From assembly GCA_026770615.1 (NCBI GenBank), contig MU631950.1, positions 4,725 to 29,818 of the forward strand: a stretch of DNA of 25,094 nt. The letters are read 5' to 3'. The stretch comes from Pavlovales sp. CCMP2436 (lineage: Eukaryota; Haptophyta; Pavlovophyceae; Pavlovales). Within the stretch, counting starts at the first letter, position 1. Each line of letters begins with the position of its first letter. The notes under the pieces were generated by a model. The model was not told the origin of the DNA. It did not search any database and saw nothing but the letters and a program-made list of their open reading frames with translations. Position numbers and translations under genes: made by a program. Of this stretch, positions 1 to 8,928 are shown in pieces.

Positions 1-72
<72 letters not shown>

Positions 73-82
73 TATATATATA
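1..82. repeat. (TA)n microsatellite
   Basis: The first 82 bases are almost pure alternating T and A, interrupted by single bases near 8 and 71. It is a simple-sequence repeat running off the left edge of the window. Confidence 0.97.
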
Positions 83-779
83 TTCGGCTAGTTTAAGTAA
101 TTATACGTCACGGCCATTCATACTATCTGGGATGTCGGATGATCGGTCAGAGTACCATTGTCGGTATCCGCCTTCCCTTGGACTGCTGTCGGGTTTCAAA
201 AAAGTTGCGAGAGATCGAGCGATCGACGGGCCAGCGCCACCGAGAGGGGGGGCGGCCTTGGAAATCTGCTGGACTCTGTTTAATTAATAGTTTATTAACA
301 TTTTAAGCCCAACAGGATTCCGAGCCTTCGAGCGGTTTGGGGGTTAGTTCCGGTTGGCGGTTCTCGCCCGCTGCGCTTGCGCAATTTTCATCTTGCGAGC
401 TCACGTTGGCGCCCCAAACCTTTGCGACCCCCTCGGCCCTCGGCCGCCTTGCGACACATTCTCGTATTTCTGCGCAATAAATGCACATATAGTCTGAATG
501 TTGTTCACTAGTTTGGGTTCAATACTAAAGTCGGTCTCAGGGTGATCTGGTCCATGGCCCGGACACCACCGCCGTCTCCCTGTCATAATCGGAGATGGCC
601 TGAGGCAGGTGACGTTAGTTTGCTGCTAAAACCCATGGACATAACCTCCAACTTCTGTGTGGCGGACAGGGTGCACTGGTGGGGAGTGGCCGGGTGGCCG
701 GGTACCCAACCTCCTCTGGGCCGCAGGCCGTACTGGGGTAGGGGGGGTCACCCAAGCTTGATCAGCAAAATTGCCCTCC
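83..779. other. no recognisable gene
   Basis: Mixed-composition DNA. Only short open frames occur, all under about 90 codons and lacking motifs or convincing splice partners. I see no supported feature here. Confidence 0.5.
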
Positions 780-781
780 TA

Positions 782-952
782 CAGGGGTTCGTGGGGAATA
801 AGAAGCCGTAACATCAAGAAATTGAGCCTTGTTTTTATGTACCCTTTAATAGTAATTTAAGCAAACTTTAGCCATCATTTGTATGTAATTTGCTAAGAAG
901 CTGCATGAGCCTCAGCCCAAAATTTGCCCTTATTAATGCCCGCGACTCCCTG
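782..952 (+). mobile_element. MITE family 1, copy 1 (TA target duplication)
   Basis: A 171-bp non-coding element flanked by TA at 780-781 and 953-954. Its ends are degraded versions of the family TIR, which reads CAGGGGATCGCGGGCAATAA in better copies. The interior shares the AT-rich core and a GCCTCAGCC motif with copies at 11662-11828, 19337-19502 and 21153-21343. TA duplication with a CAGGG terminus is typical of Tc1/mariner-like non-autonomous elements; the superfamily is inferred. This is the most diverged of the four copies. Confidence 0.8.
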
Positions 953-954
953 TA

Positions 955-1459
955 AAGTCACAGACGGACGAGGGGGGGCGGGGCTTTCATGAAAATGCGA
1001 CGCGGGTATAAGGAAAAAACTATGGCCTCTCGATTTCCTGCTGCTCAAAGATTTGTGGAAAAAAAATGCTTATTATACATAATCTATTAACCTAACGTTA
1101 ACTATATGCAACGAAGTAATTTCTAGTTTTTATGGACCACTAATTATTAGTTGAATGCTGGTTAGTTACATAGCTATTTAAAGATCGTAATATATATAAT
1201 AATAATCCACAGAAGCCGCCAGCCGGCGCGCGGTGCGTGCTGACCACACGGACCATGAACTCTGAATGCGACGAGGACCACGAGTAAACACACAGCGAGG
1301 CTACACCCCCCCCCCTCCTTGTCAATCTCTCTCTCTCACACACTTGGGCACGGGGAGCGCCCCGACCTCCGGTAACAGGCGGCCGCGGAGCCACGTGCGA
1401 AGTGATGGAGCATGCGCGTAGACCGCGTGCCCGAGCTGCTCACGCTCGTAGTGGCCGCG
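955..1459. other. intergenic, 3' of the ParA-like gene
   Basis: AT-rich sequence, then a short C-run and CT/CA microsatellite at about 1305-1345. No credible gene is visible. On the minus strand the base context at 1452-1458, just past the stop of the ParA-like gene, resembles another splice donor (CTG followed by GTAACG), so a further 3' exon cannot be excluded. Confidence 0.4.
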
Positions 1460-3489
1460 TTACCAGCTTGAAGCAGTCCGGTGGGCGTCAACCTCGTCGC
1501 CGTGCTCACCTGGGTAGCGAGAATTGGTGAGCGTGTTCTTCTGGAGGCGCTCGTTCTCCGGTCTCCCCGCCGACCTGTTATCGAGGACGAAGTTGAACAT
1601 GTCTGGGGAAGGAAGGTAGATGATGAATTTGGCCATGTCCTGCATGACGCGACGGAAGTGCGAGAGCTGCTCCTGCGCGGTGTCGTAAGGCTTCGCGATA
1701 AAGCCCACGAGGCCGGGAAAGTGCGACTCGTCGATTGCATTGATCGGCAGCCCGGTGATCGCGGGAGCTGCCTCGAGAATGGCGGTATACTTGCGAATGC
1801 GGCCGAGGCAGAGCGGCTGCGGGTAGAAGTCACTCCCGCGAGCGTGACGGAAGCTGCCGAGGCCCGCTCCCGGCGGAGTGAACTCTTCGTGCGGGATGGC
1901 AAAGCCGTTGGATGGCAGGTTGGGACGCAAGAGCGCGGCGTGGACTGCAGCAGCTGAGCGGAGGACGCTTCCAGCCAGCTGTCCGCGCGAGTGCGACTTG
2001 AAGCTCTCGGAGACGCTCACGAGGGAACCATACACGTCACGCTTCTTCGACTCCTTGGCGACGTCGTACTTAGTCATGACGATGCCGATGAAGCGGGGCT
2101 CGATGTCTGGGAGCGGCAGCTCCGCGTTGAGAGTACTGTAGGGCGCGAGGGTTGGGTTGGGAGTAGGGTTAGTGCTAGTGCTAGGAGGGGCTGGGGCTTA
2201 GGAGGAGGGCTTAGGGCGACTGGGGTATGCACCTTGCCGCAGTCGTCAGGCCGCGGGTCATGTCCCTTATGCCCGAGCGGGCGACGGCTTGCGGCCCGTC
2301 CTTCTGGTAGAGCTCGTACCTAATGTTTGGGGTTAGGTTAGGTTAGGGTTAGGGTTAGGGCAAGGGAGTTAGGGTTAGGGTTGGGCTCAAGTCTTGGGTA
2401 CGAGCTCTACCAGGACTTGAGCGTCGCGGGCACGCTGGCCAGGTTTTTCTCGCAGAGCCTCGTGATCTCGCACGGCATGAGGAAGTAGTCGGTGTGCAGG
2501 AGCAGTGCCTGGTTGGTATAGCCGAGGGCGGGCGAGAGGTCGAGCAGGATCACATCGGCGTTCCGGGAAAATCCGGCCTGCCAAATGCTGTGGAAAAGGC
2601 AGCCGGGGCCGTTGCGCTTGGGCGCGCCAGTCGACATCGAATCCACAGACTTGGAGAAGTGTGATTCCATCTCCTCGAAGCGGCCCTCAAAGCCGCCGAC
2701 GACGTGGAACAGGTTTGGCACGTCCTCGACGACCTCCGTGACCGTGTTCCACTTTTTGGCCGGGAAGGCGTACGGGACGAGGAGGTTGGAGCTATACACG
2801 TCCCAGTTCGTAGTAGACGGGCCGGAGGGGCGTGTGGGCGCCTCGAGGTTCTCGTCGAGGACGAAGCGGACAGTGTCGGCGAGGCAGTAGCATGTACGCC
2901 CGGCAACCCCCTGGGGGAGGAGTTCCTTGAGGTACTCGTGCGTGTCCGCCGCGTACACGTGCGTGTCCGCGTGCATCGCCGATCCCTCCGCCGCCGCACG
3001 GAACATCATCTCGGTGAGGTCCTGCTGGGAATCGCAGTCGACCGTCATGGTGATTTCGCCCTCCGCTGCGAAAGCGTGCGCGAGCATGTGCGTCGTCGAG
3101 CTCTTCGCCACGCCGCCTTTGCGCATGTAGACGCAGATAATCTTCGGACGATAGTCGCGAAGCCTCACCGCCTGTGGGTCCGTCTGGCTGTTCCATCGGC
3201 GCGCGAAATCGTGGTTCTTGGGGGGCAACTGCACGCCCGCGGCGTCGAAGTCGAACGAATCCGGCGGGACCGGCGGATACTCGAAGGGGCGAGGCCCCTC
3301 GTTGACGCGATCGGCTATATTGGAAGTCGAGAGGGCGGTGGAGGTCTGGCCGGTGGACCGTCGTGTGGGACCGTCGTGTGGTGGTGTGGCAGCTGTCCCT
3401 TGACGCTTCTGTTGGAAAAATATATTAGTCAGCTTAAAATCACCCTCAAGCCTTGGAGTTTTGGAGCTCCAGTCAAGCTTAAAATTCAC
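1460..3489 (-). CDS. ParA/MinD-like P-loop ATPase, three exons
   Basis: Exon 1 ends at 2411. Exon 2 is 2319-2233 and exon 3 is 2135-1460, with a TAA stop. Both introns (2410-2320, 91 bp; 2232-2136, 97 bp) are GT-AG, phase 2 and restore one frame. Exon 1 shows a deviant Walker A (KGGVAKSST, lysine codon at 3120-3118), a following DCDSQQDL (A' motif) and a Walker B-like VILLDLSP at about 2556-2530. The spliced exon 2/3 junction reads TTAASTLNAELP and leads to FIGIVMTKYDV, the late core strand of ParA proteins. Such ATPases bind ATP as sandwich dimers and position DNA or protein cargo; the cargo here is unknown. The 5' end is uncertain. The open frame reaches a GTG at 3489, but a good acceptor (pyrimidine run, CAACAG) just before 3408 suggests true exon 1 may start there, with an upstream exon unseen. 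Length from 3408 is about 586 residues, longer than bacterial ParA. Confidence 0.85.
2136..2232 (-). other. intron 2 of the ParA-like gene
   Basis: On the minus strand the donor is AAG followed by GTGCAT, and the acceptor is CTACAG. The intron is 97 bp and pyrimidine-rich, with degenerate CCCTAA-like units. Removing it joins AG+T (Ser) in phase, linking TTAA to TLNAELP. Confidence 0.85.
2304..2413 (-). repeat. inverted repeat spanning intron 1 with telomere-like core
   Basis: Two perfect 17-nt arms, CTGGTAGAGCTCGTACC at 2304-2320 and its complement at 2397-2413, enclose about 8 units of GGTTAG/GGGTTA-type repeat (2329-2386). The right arm covers the end of exon 1 and the 5' splice site. The left arm covers the 3' splice site and the start of exon 2. 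Inner arms of 11 nt are bordered by TA on both sides (2308-2309, 2408-2409), like a TA target duplication. Confidence 0.9.
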
Positions 3490-3490
3490 C
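3449..3490 (+). repeat. dispersed repeat R1, uninterrupted copy
   Basis: The block runs from TTGGAGTTTTGGAG to GTCAAGCTTAAAATTCACC. Related copies lie at 4154-4205 (continuing after an insertion at 4868) and 4877-4921. It overlaps the proposed 5' end of the ParA-like reading frame, another reason to doubt that the GTG at 3489 is the real start. Confidence 0.75.
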
Positions 3491-3670
3491 GCGGCTATTT
3501 AATACGATTCATAGGACGGCTGCGTTAAGGGTGCGAGCCTTGCGTCACGGAGACTATGGCTGCTGGTAACGGACGATCCCGCTTCTGCTGGTAACGGAAG
3601 CGGGGCGCCCTTTCAGCGGGGCGCCCTTTTACTACCCGAACCGCAACATCTGAATAAAATATTATTCTAT
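3491..3670. other. intergenic
   Basis: No gene is visible. A short direct repeat containing GCGGGGCGCCCTTT occurs twice at about 3600-3630. Confidence 0.45.
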
Positions 3671-3689
3671 TAAAAAATGTGCTAGGAGA

Positions 3690-4092
3690 ACTCTGAAGAT
3701 CGTTCTAGACGTAAAATTTGACGGGAACAACTTTGTTATTGTAGTTTGACACCTGACGGACGGGAATGACGAGCAAAAGGGCAATTTAAAAAGTTTGAAC
3801 TGGCCATGTTACCTTAAATCGTTATCGAACCTAGGAGCAACCCTGGAGACACTCCTATATGCAGAATTGGACGGGGAATAGATTCTGTGCTTGGCCCGAC
3901 ACCTTATTCCGAAAGGAAGGACATGAACAGAGCCTCCAAAGTGAAGGTGGTATTTTCAGCACTGAGTCTAAATACCACCCTCACTTTGGAGGTCCATATC
4001 TTGTCATTCCTGAAAGAATTGGGTGTTGGTGCATATGAACAAAAAAATTCCCCGTCAAATTTTTCGTCTAGGGTGACCTTCAAAGTTTGAAA
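3690..4092. repeat. nested inverted repeats (foldback-like)
   Basis: The inner arms are about 3898-3955 and 3970-4028, with strong complementarity centred on CCTCCAAAGTGAAGGTGGTA and its inverted partner. Outer arms at about 3690-3745 and 4045-4092 share inverted CTAGACG..AAAATTTGACGG blocks. The structure could form a long hairpin and resembles a degraded foldback element or large MITE. No protein is encoded; short open frames here only reflect the palindrome. Confidence 0.7.
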
Positions 4093-4301
4093 AATAATCA
4101 TTTTGTAATTATTTTATAATATCAGAAGCTATTCGTTGGGTCCCCGCCCGGGTAGAATCATTTGGAGTTTTGGACGCGTCTGTTGGGATTTTTTTGTCAA
4201 GCTTAGGCCCATTCCCTATACCTTTTTTGCCTGCCTTGAGCACGCAAACTTTGCAAGGTACAGTTTCGGCATGCTTGGACGAAACTTGATTTTAAGTAAA
4301 G

Positions 4302-4345
4302 TTGCACACAATGCAACTTCGCAAACAAATTTGCATTGTGTGCAA
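4302..4345. repeat. hairpin inside the Harbinger-like element
   Basis: TTGCACACAATGCAA at 4302-4316 is perfectly complementary to 4331-4345 across a 14-nt loop. Another near-palindrome of the same TGCAT motif follows at about 4348-4365. Confidence 0.85.
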
Positions 4346-4379
4346 ACTTGCATTGTTCAATGCAAATTTGCATTCTGCA

Positions 4380-4800
4380 TTCTTCGCCCGTGTGCGCTCG
4401 TGGCGCTCCAGGAGGTCACGCCGCAGCATCTCGGAGGCGAAGTTGTGCACGCGGGCGAGCGAGGTCGGGGTGGATCTGGAGCATGCGGCCAGCGGACCTT
4501 CCTTGAAAATCTGGGACCCGCGCGTCGCCGCCTCGCTTCACAAGCCCCGTGCGAGTGACGCTCTCCAGCGAGTTGGCAGTGCGCGATGGCCCCGTTCACA
4601 CGTAAGCGGCGGCCCGGTTGGACAAGTGCGCTGGTGTGATCGTGCGGAACCAGGACGTCCTCGACGACGTCCAGGTCAAGCGGAAGACGGGCACCGCTGT
4701 GCGTCCCCGTTGTACTGCGAGCGACAGGGTGTTCGCCATCGTGGTTTCGACGGGAATTTCGGTTTGGGCAAATTTTGTCGTGAGATTTCCCATTCCCTGA
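4380..4800. other. GC-rich interior block, possible captured gene fragment
   Basis: This block inside the AT-rich element is GC-rich and protein-like in composition. On the plus strand 4618-4800 stays open and reads DKCAGVIVRNQDVLDDVQVK, with a compact charged and hydrophobic mix. The frame upstream is broken. It could be a fragment of a host gene carried by the element (Pack-type capture). I do not recognise the protein. Confidence 0.3.
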
Positions 4801-4876
4801 ACTTCGCCTTTTTACAAAATGCGAAATTTGCAAGGCCTGGCAGAAAAAGTATAAGGAATGGGCCTTAAATCACCTG

Positions 4877-4921
4877 TTTGGAGTTTTATAGATGGAAAAT
4901 AGTCAAAGCTTAAAATTCACC
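4877..4921 (+). repeat. dispersed repeat R1, third copy
   Basis: It starts at TTTGGAGTTTTATAG and ends AAGCTTAAAATTCACC. It lies immediately right of the interrupted copy, so R1 was probably tandem before the Harbinger-like element landed. Confidence 0.7.
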
Positions 4922-4949
4922 ACTCTAATATTTTGGAGTGGTCAATACA

Positions 4950-5388
4950 CGCATCGGGCTTCGATGCGGCGCTCGCGCGCTAGTGCGAGCTACTCACCCC
5001 GAAGGCGTTCGTCACATGCATGTGCGGCAGCGCCGCATCGCGGCTGGGCGAGCTGGGCTTCGATGCGGCGTTCGCGCGCTGGTGCGAGCTACTCACCCCG
5101 AAGGCGCTCGTCACATTCATGTGCAACAGCGTCGCATCGCAGCTAGGCTCGCCAGGCTTCGATGCGGCGCTCGCGAGCTGGTGCGAGCTGCTCTCCAACA
5201 ACGGCGATTCGGATCACATGTGCTTTGCGTCGATTTTTGGCAAAGGTTCTTTTGTCATGCGCTTCGCGGACCGTCCGGCGTTCGAGGATCGCATCATCGA
5301 GCTGTTCGTAGAGCAGCTCGGTCGCTCGCCCCACGCACTCCGGACATTCGTGAAGAAAAACAATGGCAAAAAGTTCGACCTCTTCTGA
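4950..5388 (+). CDS. 3' part of a gene with 33-residue tandem repeats
   Basis: Three repeats with an exact 99-bp period start at 4956, 5055 and about 5154. The unit begins GFDAALARWCELL and ends TFMCNSVASQL. The third unit diverges after CELLS into a unique tail with FEDRIIELFVEQLGRSPHA and a TGA stop at 5386-5388. The first unit has TAG (4981-4983) where the others have TGG (Trp), so either this copy is broken or translation starts at the ATG at 5020. Upstream sequence is repeat R1 and gives no clear start or acceptor. Alternating hydrophobic positions suggest stacked helices of the HEAT or Armadillo kind, by inference. Function is unknown. Confidence 0.55.
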
Positions 5389-5731
5389 CGCTGGCTCGTA
5401 TTCGGTTGTGGTGGAGCTCTAATAAGAAACACGAAAAAGAAAAAGGAGAGGCGGGGCTATGGCTCAGGTCACCCCCGGTCAGCTCTCAAGTGGGCGAAGA
5501 CCATTCAACCGGGTTGAGAGCATTCCTGAAGGGCTATGCCGAAATTTGACGTGTTTATTGGTCGGTCTCGACGAGCTATATTTTCCATACTTTTCAAAAT
5601 CTTTGTAAGTCTTCATGGGCGGGCCAGGGATCAATAACTAACGCACGCCGATTTTAAACATGTTTTGAACCGTTTTTAAAACCCTTCCTTCGCTCTGGAT
5701 CGCTCCAGACTCGCAGCATCCGCCCGCCGCG

Positions 5732-8501
5732 ATGTCGCTCCACTGGCCGGAGCCGCTCGAAGAGCTCGTCGGCACAAGCGTTGATGACCTCCTGGTGCGC
5801 TTGCGCAAGGAGGACAACGTCTTCTCCGAGGAGACTGGGGGGCGCGCAGGCGCGTGCGAATACGTCCAGGTGTCGCTCGGCTGCTGCAGGATGGTGGACC
5901 CAACGAAGCGGATGCAGCTCAAGTGCAGTACCTCGGCTGTGCGCCCCACGCTGCAGCATGCGATCGTGCACCTCGTCAACGAGCTGCTCGCAACGCACCG
6001 CTGCCGAGCACAGCTCGAGCCCGAGCCTGCGCCGCCCGAGCTGGTGCCGCCCGAGCTGCTGCCGCACTTGTCGCGCGCGCGCTCGGAGCCGGTCGGGCCT
6101 CCGAGGATGACGCAGGCGACATCTGGAAGACGTGGGATTTGCGCGATTTCAGGCGGCAAGAACAAACGTGGCGCGTGCGCTGATGTGCTGATCGATGCAG
6201 GCAACGTTGGCGACGAGTGCGACGCGCGGCAGCGCAGAGTTGGGCTTAACCACCCGCGCACGGGTGTGCTCGCATCGCTGCGTTACCACGCCGCCGGCTC
6301 GGCTGCGCGCGTTGCCGATCTCATCGTCGGTGCTGTGTCTGCGTTCGGCGTCGGCGAGCGAGTCCTCGGGAGGCTCGAGGCGCTCGTGCCCGAGCGCGCA
6401 GCTAGTGGAGACGACGCGGCGGAGACTGCGCTCTACATTGTGTCGCGGGCGCGCGAGGCCCTCTCCGAGCTCAAGGAGTATCAAACGGAGGCGCAGCGCG
6501 GCGAGTACTACGCCGCGCTCTGCGTACTCTCGCCAGAGGCGGTGGTCAAGCGAGAGACGGGAGGCATGGGGCGGCGGGTGAAGGCAGCGCTCGACCTGCA
6601 CCGATCGAACGCAGTGTTCGACGAATGCCGAAAGATCCGCGCAGCTTTTGACGCCTCGATCCGGCGCAAGGGGGAGTCGATCGCTGTGGGCGATAGCGTG
6701 CAGACGCGGAGCTCCACAGTCGCGGGCGTGGTGCGCGAGCTGCTTGCGACAGGCTGGCTCATCCTAGACGTCGACTGGTCCGAGAACTGCACCCTCGTCG
6801 GCCAACGCGAGATCCTGTCTGAGTACTGGACCACCAAGCAGTTCAGTCTGTTTATTGCAATCATGCGCTTCCTCTGTACCGCCGCGTGGGTCGACCGTTC
6901 GGGCCTCATCAAGGTAGGCGAGGAGGTAGGCACAGCCCCGCCACGCGCCGCCGCCCCCCGCCGCCGCCGCACGCCCTGAATATAACACTGTCGGCAGGTA
7001 GATCATGGCTGTCTGCTCTGACTGTTGCCCCTCTCTCGCCCCCCCCCCGCCCCCCGCCGCCTCCCTTGTGCGATGCAGGTAATCGTCGAGCCCGGGAGGG
7101 ACTCTGTGGCAGGGTCCATGACCATCCCGAAGGGCGCCTACTTCGCCAAGGTCTTCTCCGCGGCCGCAGCACTCGGTGAGGACGGGATCTACACGGTCGA
7201 GAAGCCCAACGGCGAGCGCGTTGAGGTGCAACGCCACCTGCTGCGCCACCGCTCTATTAAAACGATCGCCTTCGGCTGCATCACCGACGACAAACACCAC
7301 GACGGCGCAGCTTCACCGCATTTCATTAACAAGGTGATCGTCGACGTGCACGCTGCGTACGACAGCACCGAGCACTTCCACACGATCGGCGTGCACTCGG
7401 ACAACGCGACGCACTTCAAGTCGACCCGCATGTTGTTCTGGTGGTCGCACACGCGCAACATCTTCGATTGGCTCCGGATGGTGCTCGTCCGCTTCGGAGC
7501 GCCGGGCCATGGCAAGGGCGTATTGGACGGGCTGGACGCGGTGCTCAAGCGTTGCGTGCTCAGCGCCATCACCAATGGTAAGGTCCTAACGGAGTCGGGC
7601 AAGATCACGACTGACCTGGAGGCGCGCGAGCACCTCGCGAAGCATTTCATGTCGGTGGCGTGGACCAAGTCGCACGAGTCCAAGGTCGTCAGCGAGATCA
7701 AGATCGTGCACTCGCCGCGCGAGACGATCGAGACCGAGCGGCAACGCGGTGCAGCGAGCAAGTTCAGCGGCGCGGATGGTATCTCGGGCACGTACGAGTA
7801 CCTGGCGCTGACGTACAAGTTGATCGCGGCGCGCACTTTCGGCTGCTGGTGCGAGTACTGCTGGGAGTGCGTGTGCGCTGGAGGCATGGGCTCGACGTGC
7901 CCGAGCCTCGCCGTAGGCTGCGGAAGGCCGATGTGCGAGTCGGTCGAGCAGGAGCTGCGCCAGATCGACGAGCGCACAGTGCAGAAGACGCGCACGACCG
8001 CGCTGTCGGCGGGCAAAAAGTTCGCGGGGAAGCTGCAACCAGGGGACTGGGTGGTCGCGCAGGCGCGCGAGGGCGGGCGCGGGCGGGGGGCAGGGGATCG
8101 GTACTGGATTGGGCAGGGTGCCGACGCAGGCGACGGCTCGTGCATTATCAAGGAGTTCACACACGGCGGCGGCAAGCTCGAGCAGACCACCTTCACCAAC
8201 CAAAGGCGACACCGCGCTCGCGGTCAAGTGGTTTAACCGCCACGCTGCCGACCCCGAGGGCATGCATTTTGTCGAGTGGGACTCTGTGGCTGCCGGCAAC
8301 GACCCCGACGCCCGCTTTGTCCTCAACTCGACCGAGGTGCGCGCCGTCAACGTGAAGCTCAACGTGGTCCCGCCCGTTGGTCGGCCGCTTGTCGTCATTC
8401 GGAGGCGCCGGTCGGGCGTGCAGCCACGCGCGCCCGAGGCGCCGACGATCTGTGAGCTCCCCCGCAAGGCGCACGGCGAGATCCTCGCCACTCTGTGGTG
8501 A
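5732..8501 (+). pseudogene. DDE/RNase H-like transposase, two exons, one frameshift
   Basis: Exon 1 is 5732-6913 (394 codons). A 165-bp GT-AG phase-0 intron follows (6914-7078), then exon 2 from 7079. Exon 1 ends with DVDWSEN (Asp348). Exon 2 has a DDKHHDG block, then HSDNATHFKS (Asp at about 502), then APGHGKGVLDGLD (Asp at about 544). These match the D..D..[D/E] layout and the GHGKG..DG signature of a eukaryotic transposase-like family known to me only by pattern. A Cys-rich stretch (about 7846-7941, CWCEYCWECVC and further Cys) suggests zinc binding. LQPGDWVVAQ and YWIGQG mark a C-terminal beta domain. At C8201 the frame shifts by one base. The downstream frame continues plausibly (KGDTALAVKWFNR) to TGA at 8499-8501. 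Corrected length would be about 867 residues. The copy is probably inactive unless the extra base is a sequencing error. The ATG at 5732 has CGCG before it and no rival in frame. Confidence 0.8.
6914..7078 (+). other. intron of the transposase gene
   Basis: The donor is AAG then GTAGGC, and the acceptor is GATGCAG. It carries C-rich tracts. It separates the first catalytic Asp (exon 1) from the other two (exon 2) and is phase 0 on both sides. Confidence 0.8.
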
Positions 8502-8755
8502 TGGTCGCCGCTGGACGCGCTCCCGCACGCGGCGCAAGTTGAGAGTTTGTATGATCGAATTTAAATTTTAACAATTTTTCATATGTAGTTTTAATAGTGC
8601 AAGTTAGTTGACGGGATTTGAGTATCTCGGAAAAAAAAAGTGGGAAGCCAATTTTTTAGTAATGTTCAGGAGATCCTGGCCACTTTTCGCGTTTGGCTTC
8701 GCAAATTAGGTTGAATGGTCTTCCCCTGACCGGGGGTGACCTGAGCCATAGCCGC

Positions 8756-8815
8756 GGAAGGAAGGGGGAGGAGGGAAGGGGAAAGGGGAAGGGGAGGGGG
8801 GAGAAGAGGGGAGAG
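8756..8815 (+). repeat. purine-rich low-complexity tract
   Basis: A run of GGAAGG/GGGGA units lies just outside the right end of the transposon. Confidence 0.8.
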
Positions 8816-8928
8816 TAAGAAAGGCCTCGTAAAGAAGCACGCATGCAGTCGCAAATATTGGCTAGCTGACTGGGTAGTTACTTAACTGTGTAACTAATAA
8901 ATTTGTTTGTTTTTAAATTCTAAATTGT

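Larger units (their letters stand above)
4203..4867 (+). mobile_element. PIF/Harbinger-like non-autonomous element with TTA target duplication
   Basis: Near-perfect TIRs of 33-34 bp (4206-4238 and 4831-4864) begin GGCCCATTCC. They are flanked by TTA at 4203-4205 and 4865-4867. Bringing the two flanks together with one TTA gives GTCAAGCTTAAATCACC, almost identical to the uninterrupted R1 copies at 3472-3490 and 4902-4921, so the empty site is visible in the window. A 3-bp TTA duplication with GGCCC termini fits PIF/Harbinger; the superfamily is inferred. The 659-bp interior holds a palindromic AT-rich part and a GC-rich part, with no transposase. Confidence 0.85.
5455..8753 (+). mobile_element. 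3.3-kb DNA transposon with inverted ends
   Basis: The left end (5455-5510) and the inverted right end (8709-8753) share GGCTATGGCTCAGGTCACCC, then CCGGTCAG, then GAAGACCATTCAACC. The left copy has about 11 extra bases in the middle. Between them lies one plus-strand transposase-like gene. The outer flanks show no obvious target duplication, so exact termini are uncertain. The ends diverge abruptly outside the GGCTATGG motif. Confidence 0.8.

Noticed and set aside
1481..2323. Plus-strand ORFs opposite the ParA-like exon 3
   Set aside because: Antisense shadows; minus-strand exons join in phase and carry family motifs.
2329..2386. Possible chromosome end (telomere)
   Set aside because: Only about 8 units, inside an intron, with coding exons on both sides; interstitial.
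5638..6601. Minus-strand ORFs over the transposase exon 1
   Set aside because: Shadow frames of a GC-rich coding exon; the plus strand has the DWSEN motif and matched splice phase.
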